Of a DNA stretch of 64,000 bases, positions 22,630 to 32,408 are shown piece after piece; position 1 is the first letter of the stretch; each line of letters begins with the position of its first letter. Origin of the DNA: Pseudopithomyces maydicus (taxonomy: Eukaryota > Ascomycota > Dothideomycetes > Pleosporales > Didymosphaeriaceae). The stretch covers positions 992,001 through 1,056,000 of the forward strand of contig JANTUC010000003.1 in the NCBI GenBank assembly GCA_026873275.1, given 5' to 3'. The notes below the pieces were generated by a model that saw only the letters and a program-made list of their open reading frames with translations, was not told where the DNA came from and did not search any database. The position numbers and the translations under genes were made by a program.

Positions 22630-24080
22630 ATGTCCATCTCCCGCGTTTCTGTTTTCTTGCGCGCTCTTGCGTTAGCTGCCTCAGCTGCAGCTTTAGCCCT
22701 GCCGGCTGGTCAACCGGCCCAGATACCATTGCAGCCTCTGGACCACTCGCAAGGCTACAAATTCGACCCTTTGCTCCATCTCCCAGGTATTTCGCCGTAC
22801 TTCGATGCCGTGGGATTCGGCCTGGAACATAAAGCACCCGAGGGTTGTACCGTCAGTGCAGCTTCGTATCTGGTCAGACATGGCGCGATATACGCCAACG
22901 ACAAAGAGTACGAAGAGTTCATCAAGCCTTTCCTTTTCAAACTGGAAAAGCATCGCAATGGCTGGTCTGGTCCGCTAGCATTCATGGAAAAATGGCAATC
23001 GCCAATCGACGAAGAGAAATTAGAAGAGCTGACGCCATCGGGTGCCGTCGACGCTGCCAAGGTTGGCAAACACCTCATGGAACGCTATGAGCATCTCATT
23101 CCCAATACCAAGCGCATCTTGGCCGACAAGAAATCCCGAACCTACGATACCGCAAAAAACTTGGTTTCAGCATGGCCGCACAATGACACTATCGACATTG
23201 TGCGAGTAAAGAAGAACAAGAAGGGTGCTATGGAGTCGCTGATCCCGCACAAGTCATGCGAGGCTTTCTCCAAGGAGCCTGGGGTGAAGGAGCAGGAGAA
23301 ATTCATCGGCATCTATGGCAAGAGTGTTGCAAAACGTCTAGCTGCGTACATGCCGTTCGAACTGACACCAAAAGATGTCGTTGGAATGCAGTCGCTTTGC
23401 GGATACGAAAGCGCTATCAATGGAAAGCGTTCCGACATTTGCGCCGTCTTCACTGATGCCGAGTGGATGGCTTACGAGTACGCATGGGACCTGAAATACG
23501 CGTACATGGTTGGCCCGATGAACCCTCTTTCTCCTTACCTAGGCTTTCCCTGGTTGCACGCACAGTCCAATATCTTCGAGTCGATTGACGAGCACGGCAC
23601 ACCTGGGGACGGCTGGCCGGACGATCAACGCTTTTTCTTGTCGTTTACGCATCGCGAGGTTCCTCCGTTTGTCGCGACTGCTTTGGGCTTGTTCAATTCG
23701 TCATCAAGGGCCGTGGAGCAATTTCCTGATGACCACATCAATGTATGTACCCTCGTTTGTTCACAACGACTCCTCGACTAATGATCATGTAGTGGACGCG
23801 AGCTTGGCGCATGGCCGACCTCATTCCCTTCCTCGGCCACGTAGGCATGGAAAAGATGACCTGCGAGCACGGTGCTCTCTCTGGCGATGGACCTGGCGAG
23901 TTCATCCGCTTCATCGCGAACACCGCGCCGCGACCCATTCCGGATTGCCAGAGCGGACCGGGTGCAAGTTGCCCGTTGAAGGACTTTGAGGATCTCATTG
24001 GAAAGGGCGCAAAAAAGCACGAAGATTTCCACAAGGTGTGCGACAAGAAAAACAACGAGGGGAAGAAGCAGGACGATTAG
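22630..24080 (+). CDS. Secreted histidine acid phosphatase (phytase/MINPP-like)
   Basis: Predicted 466-residue secreted phosphomonoesterase of histidine phosphatase clade 2. Exons 22630-23742 and 23793-24080 joined in phase 0 across a 50-bp intron. A signal peptide (LRALALAASAAALALPAG) precedes the mature chain. The catalytic block is SYLVRHGAIYAND (His near residue 84, followed by Gly; note RHGA where phytases usually have RHGxR). The C-terminal acid site reads FTHREVPP, i.e. H-x-E instead of the His-Asp of classical fungal phytases, closer to the HAE of multiple inositol polyphosphate phosphatases. The chain ends in a basic KKNNEGKKQDD tail. Likely role is phosphate release outside the cell; phytate as substrate is an inference. 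Confidence 0.87.
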
Positions 24081-24295
24081 AAACAAGGGCTAGCCGTCGC
24101 TTTCTTCTCGCGAGATACCCTTCACATTTTTACTTTAGCTAGTTGACTCTCTGTGTATCAACATTTAATGTCAAATGACCAATTGTCATTGCCAAATCAC
24201 TGCAAATGTGACAACATGATTTTCTTGCTTTCAGCAATCAATCTTCTCGAAGATTGTTGAGAGATGATTATTTTTTCTAGAAAGCTGGATATCTC

Positions 24296-25439
24296 CTACT
24301 CGTCCAACCTCAATATGCGCACAGCGTTATTCCCAAGGACACCTTTCGCCCGCTCATCGTCGCCGAAGGTTTTCGATATCGCAGTGTAGTTTGCATTCAC
24401 ACTGTGCCACTCCTCGACATCCTCCTCCAAAGGTGGGAAGAATGGGTGATCAGTACCTATAAGCGATTAACATGAATCACCCTCACGGTGCTTTCGAACG
24501 CATATACTCACCGAACAGAAGGCGATCCGCTCCACTAGCCTCCACCGCCGCCTTCAGTCCCACTTCTGAGTAGATGACGGCATCGAGGTAGATGTTCGTT
24601 TTCAGAATGTCCCAAATCTTCCTCCTGTTATCCCTCGTGCCAGCCTTCTTCAGATGTCCATCGTGCAAAATGCAACTTTCTATCCTGCCTGCAAGAAACG
24701 GCAGCGTACCTCCAGAGTGAGCAAGGAGTACGTTCAACTTGGTAAATCGATCCCACACCCTACTCAGCAACATCCTGCTCACCGCGATTGTCGTCTCTAG
24801 CGGGAACCCTAGCGCAAGCGGCAGCACATGCCCGTACTCGTTGCCGCGTGGGCCATAGACCCCTTTCGGTAGACCGTAGTGCGGGTGGAGGAATATCATC
24901 TGTCCAGCCTTCTCTATCGCCGCCCATACAGGGTCCAGGGCCGGGTCATCCAGACCGTTTCCGAGCCCGGATGTCCCCATGATCACACCCCTCATGTACT
25001 TCAAGCTCCCCAGTCGCTCCACCTCTTTGACTATGGTCTCGGCATCCGCGCTCAACGGCAGCGTACCAAATGCATACAGACGCCCAGGGTAACCCGCACA
25101 GATGTCGTTGACATCATCGTTGATCTTGCGCGCCGCATCACCTGCTTCTTCCTTGGGCAAAAAGTCCAGCCACGGGTTCGCGAGAGAGATGACCGACTTG
25201 TCAATCTTGTGCTGGTCCATGAAGGCGATCTTCTGCTTGATGTCGTAATATTCGGGGCCGATGGGGCGACCACGTGATGTGGAAGGGGTGGAGGGGTCAT
25301 CTTCGCCGGGGAGAATTATAAGACGCGATGAATCAGGTGCATCCTCGAAGTTGCGAACATAAGGGACTGTTGAGCGCGAGCGGAGGAGGTCGACGTAGGA
25401 GGGTGGGTAGATGTGCGTGTGGATGTCAACGATGGGCAT
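24296..25439 (-). CDS. Amidohydrolase-2 family metal-dependent hydrolase/decarboxylase (ACMSD-like)
   Basis: Predicted 362-residue TIM-barrel enzyme of the amidohydrolase 2 family, which includes aminocarboxymuconate-semialdehyde decarboxylase and gamma-resorcylate decarboxylase. Exons 25439-24512 and 24456-24296; the 55-bp intron has a GTGAGT donor and joins in phase 1. The start was set at MPIVDIHTHIYPP because the first metal ligands (HxH) begin the domain; the frame upstream is open but lacks family resemblance. Further ligands: IFLHPHYG, NVLLAHSGG, and LLFGTDHPFF, the catalytic Asp loop, which the intron splits just before the Asp. The protein ends in GNNAVRILRLDE, the usual family tail. 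Substrate cannot be told; no linked aromatic-degradation genes are nearby. Confidence 0.87.
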
Positions 25440-25737
25440 TTTGGCTGCGGATGTAGGTGGAATGAGAATAGAGAGGTATCTCGCAGCTATGGTAGTAGGA
25501 ATAAGAGGAGAATGCAGCGTCAATGGCTCTTGGTGGTTTGTTTGGGAGAGGGTCTTGGATACCCCACCATCGTGACGGGCATCCCACCTTCTGCATCCGG
25601 TATCGCTTGAGACGTCGCCGCGAAGTGCGGAGATGGCCGCCGCCCCCAAAGGGAATCTGTATCCGATCTGTCAAAGACACTACACATGAATATCGATAAG
25701 AAGGTGAGTGTTTGAATTGTACGTAATGTTTCTAGGA

Positions 25738-28096
25738 CTATGCTGTAAGCATCATCATCCCAAGGACTACAGCCAAGCCAATCGCTGCTGTAGATAAAGT
25801 GGCCACATGTCCAGCTCCACTGTTGCTAGGTGGTTGAGCTTCGCCCGTTCCATTTCCTCCAGACCCACCGACTCCAGCCTCTAACACGACACTGTCCAAT
25901 GACCCACTGGCGCTCTGCAGCGGTGCTACCAATGCCATCTGGCTCCAGCTAAACAACGTGTTGCGCCCTCCGAAGACGAATACTTCGTAGCGACCCTTGA
26001 ACTCGCCATCTACCCAAACTCTGCTTCCATTCACGACATCCGTCTCGATGCGGATGCTCGCAGGGAATGTAATCGGGACTGGATGATGCGTAGAGCTGGT
26101 CAAGTTCCACCAAATCCGCCCAGGATGGCCAGGGTCGTGACCGTCGGCCTCATCTGTCGAGCGAAGGGGGTATGGGAATCCATCGGCTGTAGAGAAAACC
26201 AAAGTCGAAGTTCCGTTCGAACTGATGTTAGAGGGCACAGTGCCGATCGTCAACGAAGTGTCTGGGCCAAGCAGTGTAAATGGTCCTGAAGCTGCGATGG
26301 AAAGCGTGTATGGCGGTCCATACGAGCCTTTACCTAGCGACACGTTCGACGCCTTACTGCCCCCGGAACTCTCCCAAGAAAACAACACCGATCTTTGCTC
26401 GGTCGTTTCGTATGTCGCAGAAGTGGTGAATCTACGGTCTAGGTTTTGGCCCGGAGCATTCGCTGTCAGAAACTCAAGCGAGGGCTCGAAGTCACTAGTG
26501 CTCACATTCACACCTCTTGAGCCAGACCAAGCGCGTGCTGCAATCAGCGGAATACCGTTACGCATAGCATAGTATCCTTCCAGCTGTGTTGTAGCATCTG
26601 GTCCGCTGTCACTCCACGCTGCTAGGATGGCTCCTTTATTTCCGCTTGCACCAGGGTCAAGCTGTTCTGTAGTATTGACTGGATTAAACAGACTCGGGTC
26701 CCATTGCCAGCCTTCTACATTTGCAAAGTTCAATGACCGTGTGTTGTTAAAGAATTGCGGATACGGAGCTGGGAGGATAGGCGTGTGGTCATTCTTCAGG
26801 CTCATATATGCCCACCAATCTTCAGAGTTGATCAATTGGTAGCCGTCGTTCTGGAGCTGCACAGGATCTGATTGGCCGTATTGCCAATGCTGGATAATGA
26901 CGTCTTTTGAAATCGTGTAGTTTTCTGAAGGTTCGTTGGTACCCCAAATACGAACTCGTTTCCCCGATGTTGAGTTTACGAAATCCGACATTTCATTCAC
27001 GAAATTGATGTACACGTCTGCAAGTGTGGCATCATACTCGTCAGCGCCAATGTGCACCTCTTTGGTCTGGAACCAGGGCAAGAATTCGGACCAAATTGCT
27101 TTCACGGTTGGGATTGCCTCCGGGTGGGATAGGTTCAACAGATCCTTCTTCGTCAAAGCAAGCTCCGGTTTCCATTTCGTGATCGAAAGACAGTGTCCAG
27201 GGGCCTCGATCTCAGGTATGACTGTCACACCTCGTTGCGCACAGTGCTTCTGGAAATCTTCAAATTCGGCTCGTGACAGAGTTTCGTTTGGGCGCTGAAC
27301 GATACCCTGCAATTCTGGGTCTTCTGGGTAGAGTGAAAAATGAGAGAACACCTCATTCCACGTTTGCTATAGCTTTATTAGTATACTTTTCAAATATTTG
27401 CAAATGACATAAGGTGAAGCGACTAGGACTACCTACATTGTGACCTCTATTGAGTGGGTAATTATCGCTCGAGTGATAATGGAATTCCGACATCTTGAAG
27501 AACGAAGCATATGTGCAGAGCTCCTTCAGGAAATCGGCCGTGTACCACTTACGACCGGCATCCAGCATGTATCCACGAGTAGCGTACGCTGGAGCTTCAA
27601 TGGTGGTTCCTGGAGGCACAGGCTCTCCATTGGCAATCAACAATTGTTGAAGAAGCGTTCTGGTACCCCAGAAGAGGCCTCGGGCTCCACTCCCACCGAT
27701 GGAGACAAGTCCTCCGTCGACTTTCATCTCATATCCCTCCTCGGTTGCAACGCCATTTTCGTATGTCAATTGACTTGCATCACCGGTAAACTTTTCGAGA
27801 TAAATCCCAATCTTAGGAGCCGTGTTGACCAGCTGCACTGTCCAGTTGCCTCCAAACAACTGTGAAAGATCCTTGCTGAAAGTCTGCGCAAATTGGTGCG
27901 CCGTAGGAGGAATGAGCGTCAGTCCTTCGGTGTCTGAAGTGTTTGCGAATGCGCGTTGGAGATATATTGTTCGGGGAGCATCTTTCAACGAGAAGCCTCC
28001 ACTTGCAGAAGCGTCGTTCGTCGTCCACTGCACAGGAGGTAGTGGCTGCAGAGCCGCGGCGCAGCCAACGAATACAGAGAAACACGGCAGATGCAT
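25738..28096 (-). CDS. GH20 beta-N-acetylhexosaminidase with long C-terminal extension, probably GPI-anchored
   Basis: Predicted 762 residues from exons 28096-27437 and 27366-25738, phase 0, 70-bp intron. ATG 28096 gives a signal peptide (LPCFSVFVGCAAALQ). A GH20b-like N-terminal domain precedes the barrel; LDAGRKWYTADFLKEL and EFHYHSSDNYPL lead to VIPEIEAPGH and the catalytic Asp-Glu pair in HIGADEYDA (about residue 329). EGWQWDP and AILAAWSDSG follow. After the barrel comes an unusually long ~220-residue region with beta-strand-like repeats, then a Gly/Ser/Asn stretch and a hydrophobic C-terminus (LSTAAIGLAVVLGMMMLTA) typical of GPI addition. Role: removal of GlcNAc/GalNAc from chitin oligomers or glycans at the wall. 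It is divergently placed with GH47. Confidence 0.9.
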
Positions 28097-29134
28097 GCTG
28101 TCGTGGTCGGACTGAAAGGCGCAGACAAGCTGCAGTGGCAAGGAGCCCAACCGCAAGTTTTGTAGTCAGGTACATGATCAACCAGCAGGGTAACTAGGAT
28201 ATTGGCATCCTTGATTCGTTTGTTTTGCTACTGCACCCGCCAAGTTCCCCGCATGCTTACTCCTTGGCCCAAGCGAAGGTTACATTGCGAACGATAAAAG
28301 GAGCCTGAAGGCAGTGGAGCAGCACTTGGCGTGGTTGAAAAGGTATCAACGTTATCGTGCGGAGGTAGCGCGCGGGTTACATCGTGCCCTGAGCAAGGTG
28401 GGGGATCTCCAAGGCGCGTAGAATAGATACCCAAGCTGAACTGGGAGACGGCATAAAAGGACCAGGCTCGAAGACAGCGCAGATCACCTTCCCAATGAAG
28501 CCATCCGGCTTCGGATGTACGAATCAGGCTGGGCGGTGAGCGAACCATTGGTGCGCATCCAGTATGTATCGTGGTCCTAGCGCGTCCTCTCAGCACTACA
28601 CTAGTATACAGTGATACACTCCACCAACGTCTACAACAAATGCCTGTGCAAATGCCATAGTACGTTTGGGTTCTGCACCTGCTCTTCAACACTATGCCCA
28701 ATGGCCGCCGTGAAACACCAACATGCGTCTCTCTGCTGTGTTCTCCAACACCCTCCCTCCTAACGCAGCCTAGCGCCGTGCGATCGACCGCATGCCATGC
28801 CTGTTCCTGTGTCCCAAAATACTGGATGTAAATTAGAGATCCCTACGATTGCGTGCACAGAAGCCATGTACCCAGCATTATATGCATATACTCTGATATG
28901 GACGATGCGGGGAGATAGGATAGCATGCAGCATATAAGAAGTGCTGTGATCTCCACCCACCTTCACCAAACCGTTCTACCGGCACGGTCCATGCAAACGC
29001 GACTGGGTATTTTATCACTGGAAGTCTAACTGCCCTTGAGTGTTCCTCCTGCTTTCTACATCGAATCCGAGACCACTCCAGCTTCCTGAGCATACCCGGC
29101 AAACTACGACGAAACCCAACAAGTAGACAACACA
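28097..29134. promoter_or_regulatory. Divergent promoter region, GH20 and GH47
   Basis: 1.04 kb between the two start codons of secreted glycan-processing enzymes. A CATATAAG motif lies near 28931-28938, about 200 bp upstream of the GH47 ATG, and could be its TATA element. Minus-strand frames across 28228-28701 look like chance. Confidence 0.4.
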
Positions 29135-30899
29135 ATGGGTTGGTTCTGGGGAACAGTGCTTACAGGCATTAACTTCGCGGCGCTGGCCAATACCCTCGTA
29201 ATCCGTGACGGCTCTCCCTACGGTAATGTGACCTACCCAGGCCAAAAAGGCGACGATTACGACTACACTGGCTACGAACCCGATCAAGCGAAGCGTGCTG
29301 ATGCCGTCATTGAGATGTTTCGATTTGCTTGGAATGGCTACTATAGCATCGCCTTCCCCAACGACCATCTTCTGCCGGTGACTGGGACCTGGGACAACGG
29401 CCGCAATGGATGGGGCGTCACCGCGGTTGACGGTCTTGACACGGCCATCATCATGGAGCAGACTGATATCGTGAACCAGATCCTGGAATTCATTCCCACA
29501 ATTGACTTTACCAAGGTGAACCCAGATGCTCGAGCCGGTGCTAGTCTGAGCGTCAGCCTCTTTGAGACCACCATTCGATACGTCGGGGGCCTTCTTTCAG
29601 CGTACGACCTGCTGAAAGGCCCGTTTAATCACTTGGAGGTAGATGACGAACAGGTGGATGCGCTGCTCAGTCAATGTGTAAGTTCGATTACCTCGTACAA
29701 AACAATGTGTAGTGAAAGATGACGATGGCTACGACCATCTACCGACTTGACTTACGCGTCTATAGGTCAAGCTTGCGGATGCGCTGAAATTCGCATTCAA
29801 CACCACCAGCGGCATCCCTATCAACAATGTCTTCATTAACAACGGCACCTTTGCACCACGCTACCGTATGGCAGACGGGACCTGGTCTGCTGGGCTCGCC
29901 GAGCTCGGCTCCCTTGTGATCGAATGGCAGCATCTCTCCGACCTGAGCGGCAATCCCGAATACGGCGAGCTCGCTCAGAAAGCCATGGACTACTTCCTCG
30001 ATCCCAGCTCCGAAGTTTGGCCCGGTCTCACGGGCGGTAACTTCAGCGTGGAAACCGGCGAGATTCTCGACGCTTACGGTGGTTGGACTTCGGGCAACGA
30101 CTCTGCCTACGAGTACCTGGTCAAGATGTACGTCTACGACCCGGAAAAGTACGCGCTATACGGAGAGCGCTTCTCTGCGGCTGCCGACTCCACCATTGAG
30201 CACCTCCTCTCCTCGCCATCCACCCGCCCAGACCTTACCATGGCCGGCTCCTTCGTCGGACAATTCGCTACAAACTATAGCGAGGAGCTCGCCTGCTTCA
30301 TCGGCGGGTCATTCATCCTGGGCTCCACGGCTCTGGACCGGCCGGATTGGCTCCCCTACGGCCTCGACTTTGCAGAGTTCTGTGCAAACGGGTACCGCTA
30401 TGCTCCCGTCGGTATCGGACCCACCATCTACTCGTGGAACCTGACCGAGCTCGAATGGCCCCAATTCCAGGATCAATCCAAGTTCTACCAGAAGAGCGGT
30501 TGGTTCGTCGACGACACGACCCAGTTTCGCAACGGGCAAGCGCCCGAAGCGGTCGAGAGCTGGTACTATGCGTACCAAGTGACTGGGAACCAGTACTGGC
30601 GAGACGTGGCGTGGGCATATACGCTTGCGGAGAACAAGACGGAGAGGGTGGGACAGGGGTTCTCAGGAGTGCAGAACATCTTTGACGAGAATGGGGGTGG
30701 GTGGGATAACATCATGCACAGTTTTACGTTAGCGGAGGTGCTGAAGTACCAGTACTTGATCCAGGCGCCGGAGGAGAGGAAAGGGATTTGGGATGTCGAG
30801 TATGCCGAGGGCGGGGTGGGGAAGGGCGGGAACGTGAATTACTTTGTGTACAACACGGAGGCGCATCCGATGAGGGTGCAGGCAAAGACGCCCATTTGA
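29135..30899 (+). CDS. Secretory GH47 class I alpha-1,2-mannosidase
   Basis: Predicted 558 residues, exons 29135-29677 and 29766-30899, phase 0, 88-bp intron. The N-terminus (WFWGTVLTGINFAALA) is a short signal peptide, so the product is secreted or luminal. Family marks: MFRFAWNGYYSIAFPNDHLLP, GWGVTAVDGLDTAIIM, SVSLFETTIRYVGGLLSAYDL, the two conserved cysteines in ELACFIGGSF and GLDFAEFCANGY (the GH47 disulphide), and the C-terminal FVYNTEAHPMRV holding the Thr that coordinates calcium. The enzyme trims alpha-1,2-linked mannose from N-glycans or outer mannoprotein chains. Several NxS/T sites are present. Length is normal for fungal extracellular GH47. Its 3' end faces the oxygenase gene, with only 88 bp between stop codons. 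Confidence 0.93.
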
Positions 30900-30987
30900 A
30901 GGGTCAGCGTGTCACTAGATGCGTTGCTATGCACAGGAAGCAATACATCCCAAGTTGAACAGGCAGACGATTGGGTATATTCTATGC

Positions 30988-32073
30988 TTAGTACGTGGCC
31001 GTCAGTCTCTTCACCAAATACTCGCCGCTCTTGATGCCCTCGTACTTTTTCCCAGTCTCTTCGTAGGTGCCCGGCAACGCCTCGATAACCTTCTCGTAGT
31101 TCGGGTTGCAAAAGTAGGCTACCGAGTATCGCGGCGGGTAGGTGTCGGCACCGCTATCATCCTTCTTCGGAGGCGGCTCGACGACGCGATGCTTGGTCGA
31201 TTTGATGGTGTCGTTGGACCAGCGAGCCAACAGATCGCCTGCGTTGATGACAATGGTGCCTTGGATGGGTGTCGCATTGACAAAGGTACCCTTTGGTGAT
31301 CGTACCTGCAGACCGCCACGGGCGTCCTGAAAAAGCAAAGTCAACGAGCCATAGTCGGTGTGCTCACCCGCCCTGACCTGCAGCTGGCCGTCCTCCCTCT
31401 TGAAGACACTCTTGGGCACGCCGGGGTAGTGCAGCAGCCGCAGGGTGTTGTCGCCCACATCCGTGTAGCCATCGAACCACTTCTCCTCGATGCCCATGCC
31501 CAGGGCAATTGCGCGCATCAGCTCCATGTGCAGGTTCTTGCATGTATCGTGGAAGGCCAGCATCGTCTCCTTGAACACCTTGGCGTCCTCGTCGCCCTCG
31601 GTCGAGGGCCACATGTTGGGCATGCCCGGCTCGCCTTCTCGTCCGATCTCCAGCGACTCCTTCAAGTCTGGCACGGCACGCAGCTGCTCCACCTTTCCCT
31701 TGTCCTCGTCGGGCAGACTGACTTTCTCGCGGCCATAGCCACTGTAACCGCGGTTCGCCTCGGGCGAGTACCACGACAGGGCGTCTTTCTGGTGCTGCTC
31801 ACGCGCGAAGAACTTGGCCGAGTTGGCGAAGACGGTGGAAATAGTCTCGGCGGGGATGCCGTGGTGGGAGAGGTAGATGAAGCCGGCGGTCTGGAAGCCG
31901 TGGAGGACGGCCTGGGCAGTTTGCGTCTTCTGGGCGGGTGCGCCGCTGAGGAAGGCAGAGAAGTCGATGAGCTAGAGCATGTCAACAGGCGCGAGTTTCA
32001 GTCACGGAAGCGGCATTACAGGTATGACGAGATCGTCTTGGGCAACTGCCTGGTCGACTTTGATGTCTGCCAT
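30988..32073 (-). CDS. 2-oxoglutarate/Fe(II)-dependent oxygenase, isopenicillin-N-synthase-like
   Basis: Predicted 345 residues from exons 32073-32020 and 31971-30988; the 48-bp intron joins in phase 0 to give DDLVIP-LIDFSAFLSG, the standard start of the DIOX_N domain. Fe(II) ligands are visible in GEHTDYGSLTLL (H-x-D, about residue 221) and STKHRVVEPP (His about 278); PPRYSVAYF carries the R-x-S that binds 2-oxoglutarate. Others: GFQTAGFIYLSHHGIP and the GNDTIKS-type loop. No signal peptide, so cytosolic. Family members include flavanone/gibberellin-type plant enzymes and many fungal secondary-metabolism oxygenases; no backbone synthase lies nearby, so the substrate is unknown. Confidence 0.9.
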
Positions 32074-32366
32074 GGTTGATGTGGGCCAAGGGGTCACGAA
32101 GTTGAGAATCAGAGATGCAATGCGCTCAAACAGTACACGGAATTCAAAACCCAGAAAAAGCAGGCGACGCAGCCGCGCCCGGCCAGGTTGCGATAGACAT
32201 TCACTCGCCTGAGGCCGTCGGCGGACAACAACCCCGCGGTGGATGGTACGATGCAGCGAGGCGGGGAGGCCAAGGCCGTGGAGGGCGGGTGGCCGGAAGC
32301 GGCAGCTGCAACCGACGCCTTTGATAGATAGATAAGCTAGCTGGCCCCGGAGTCTCCATACCGATC

Positions 32367-32408
32367 GGCACTCCCCCTACGGCACTCCCCCTACGGCACT
32401 CCCCCTAC
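32367..32408 (+). repeat. Three tandem copies of a 14-bp unit at the OPT stop codon
   Basis: Unit GGCACTCCCCCTAC occurs at 32367-32380, 32381-32394 and 32395-32408 (the last copy reads on to ...TACC). The third copy contains the OPT stop codon (TAG on the minus strand, 32407-32405), so each unit carries a minus-strand TAG, set 14 bp apart. Confidence 0.85.
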
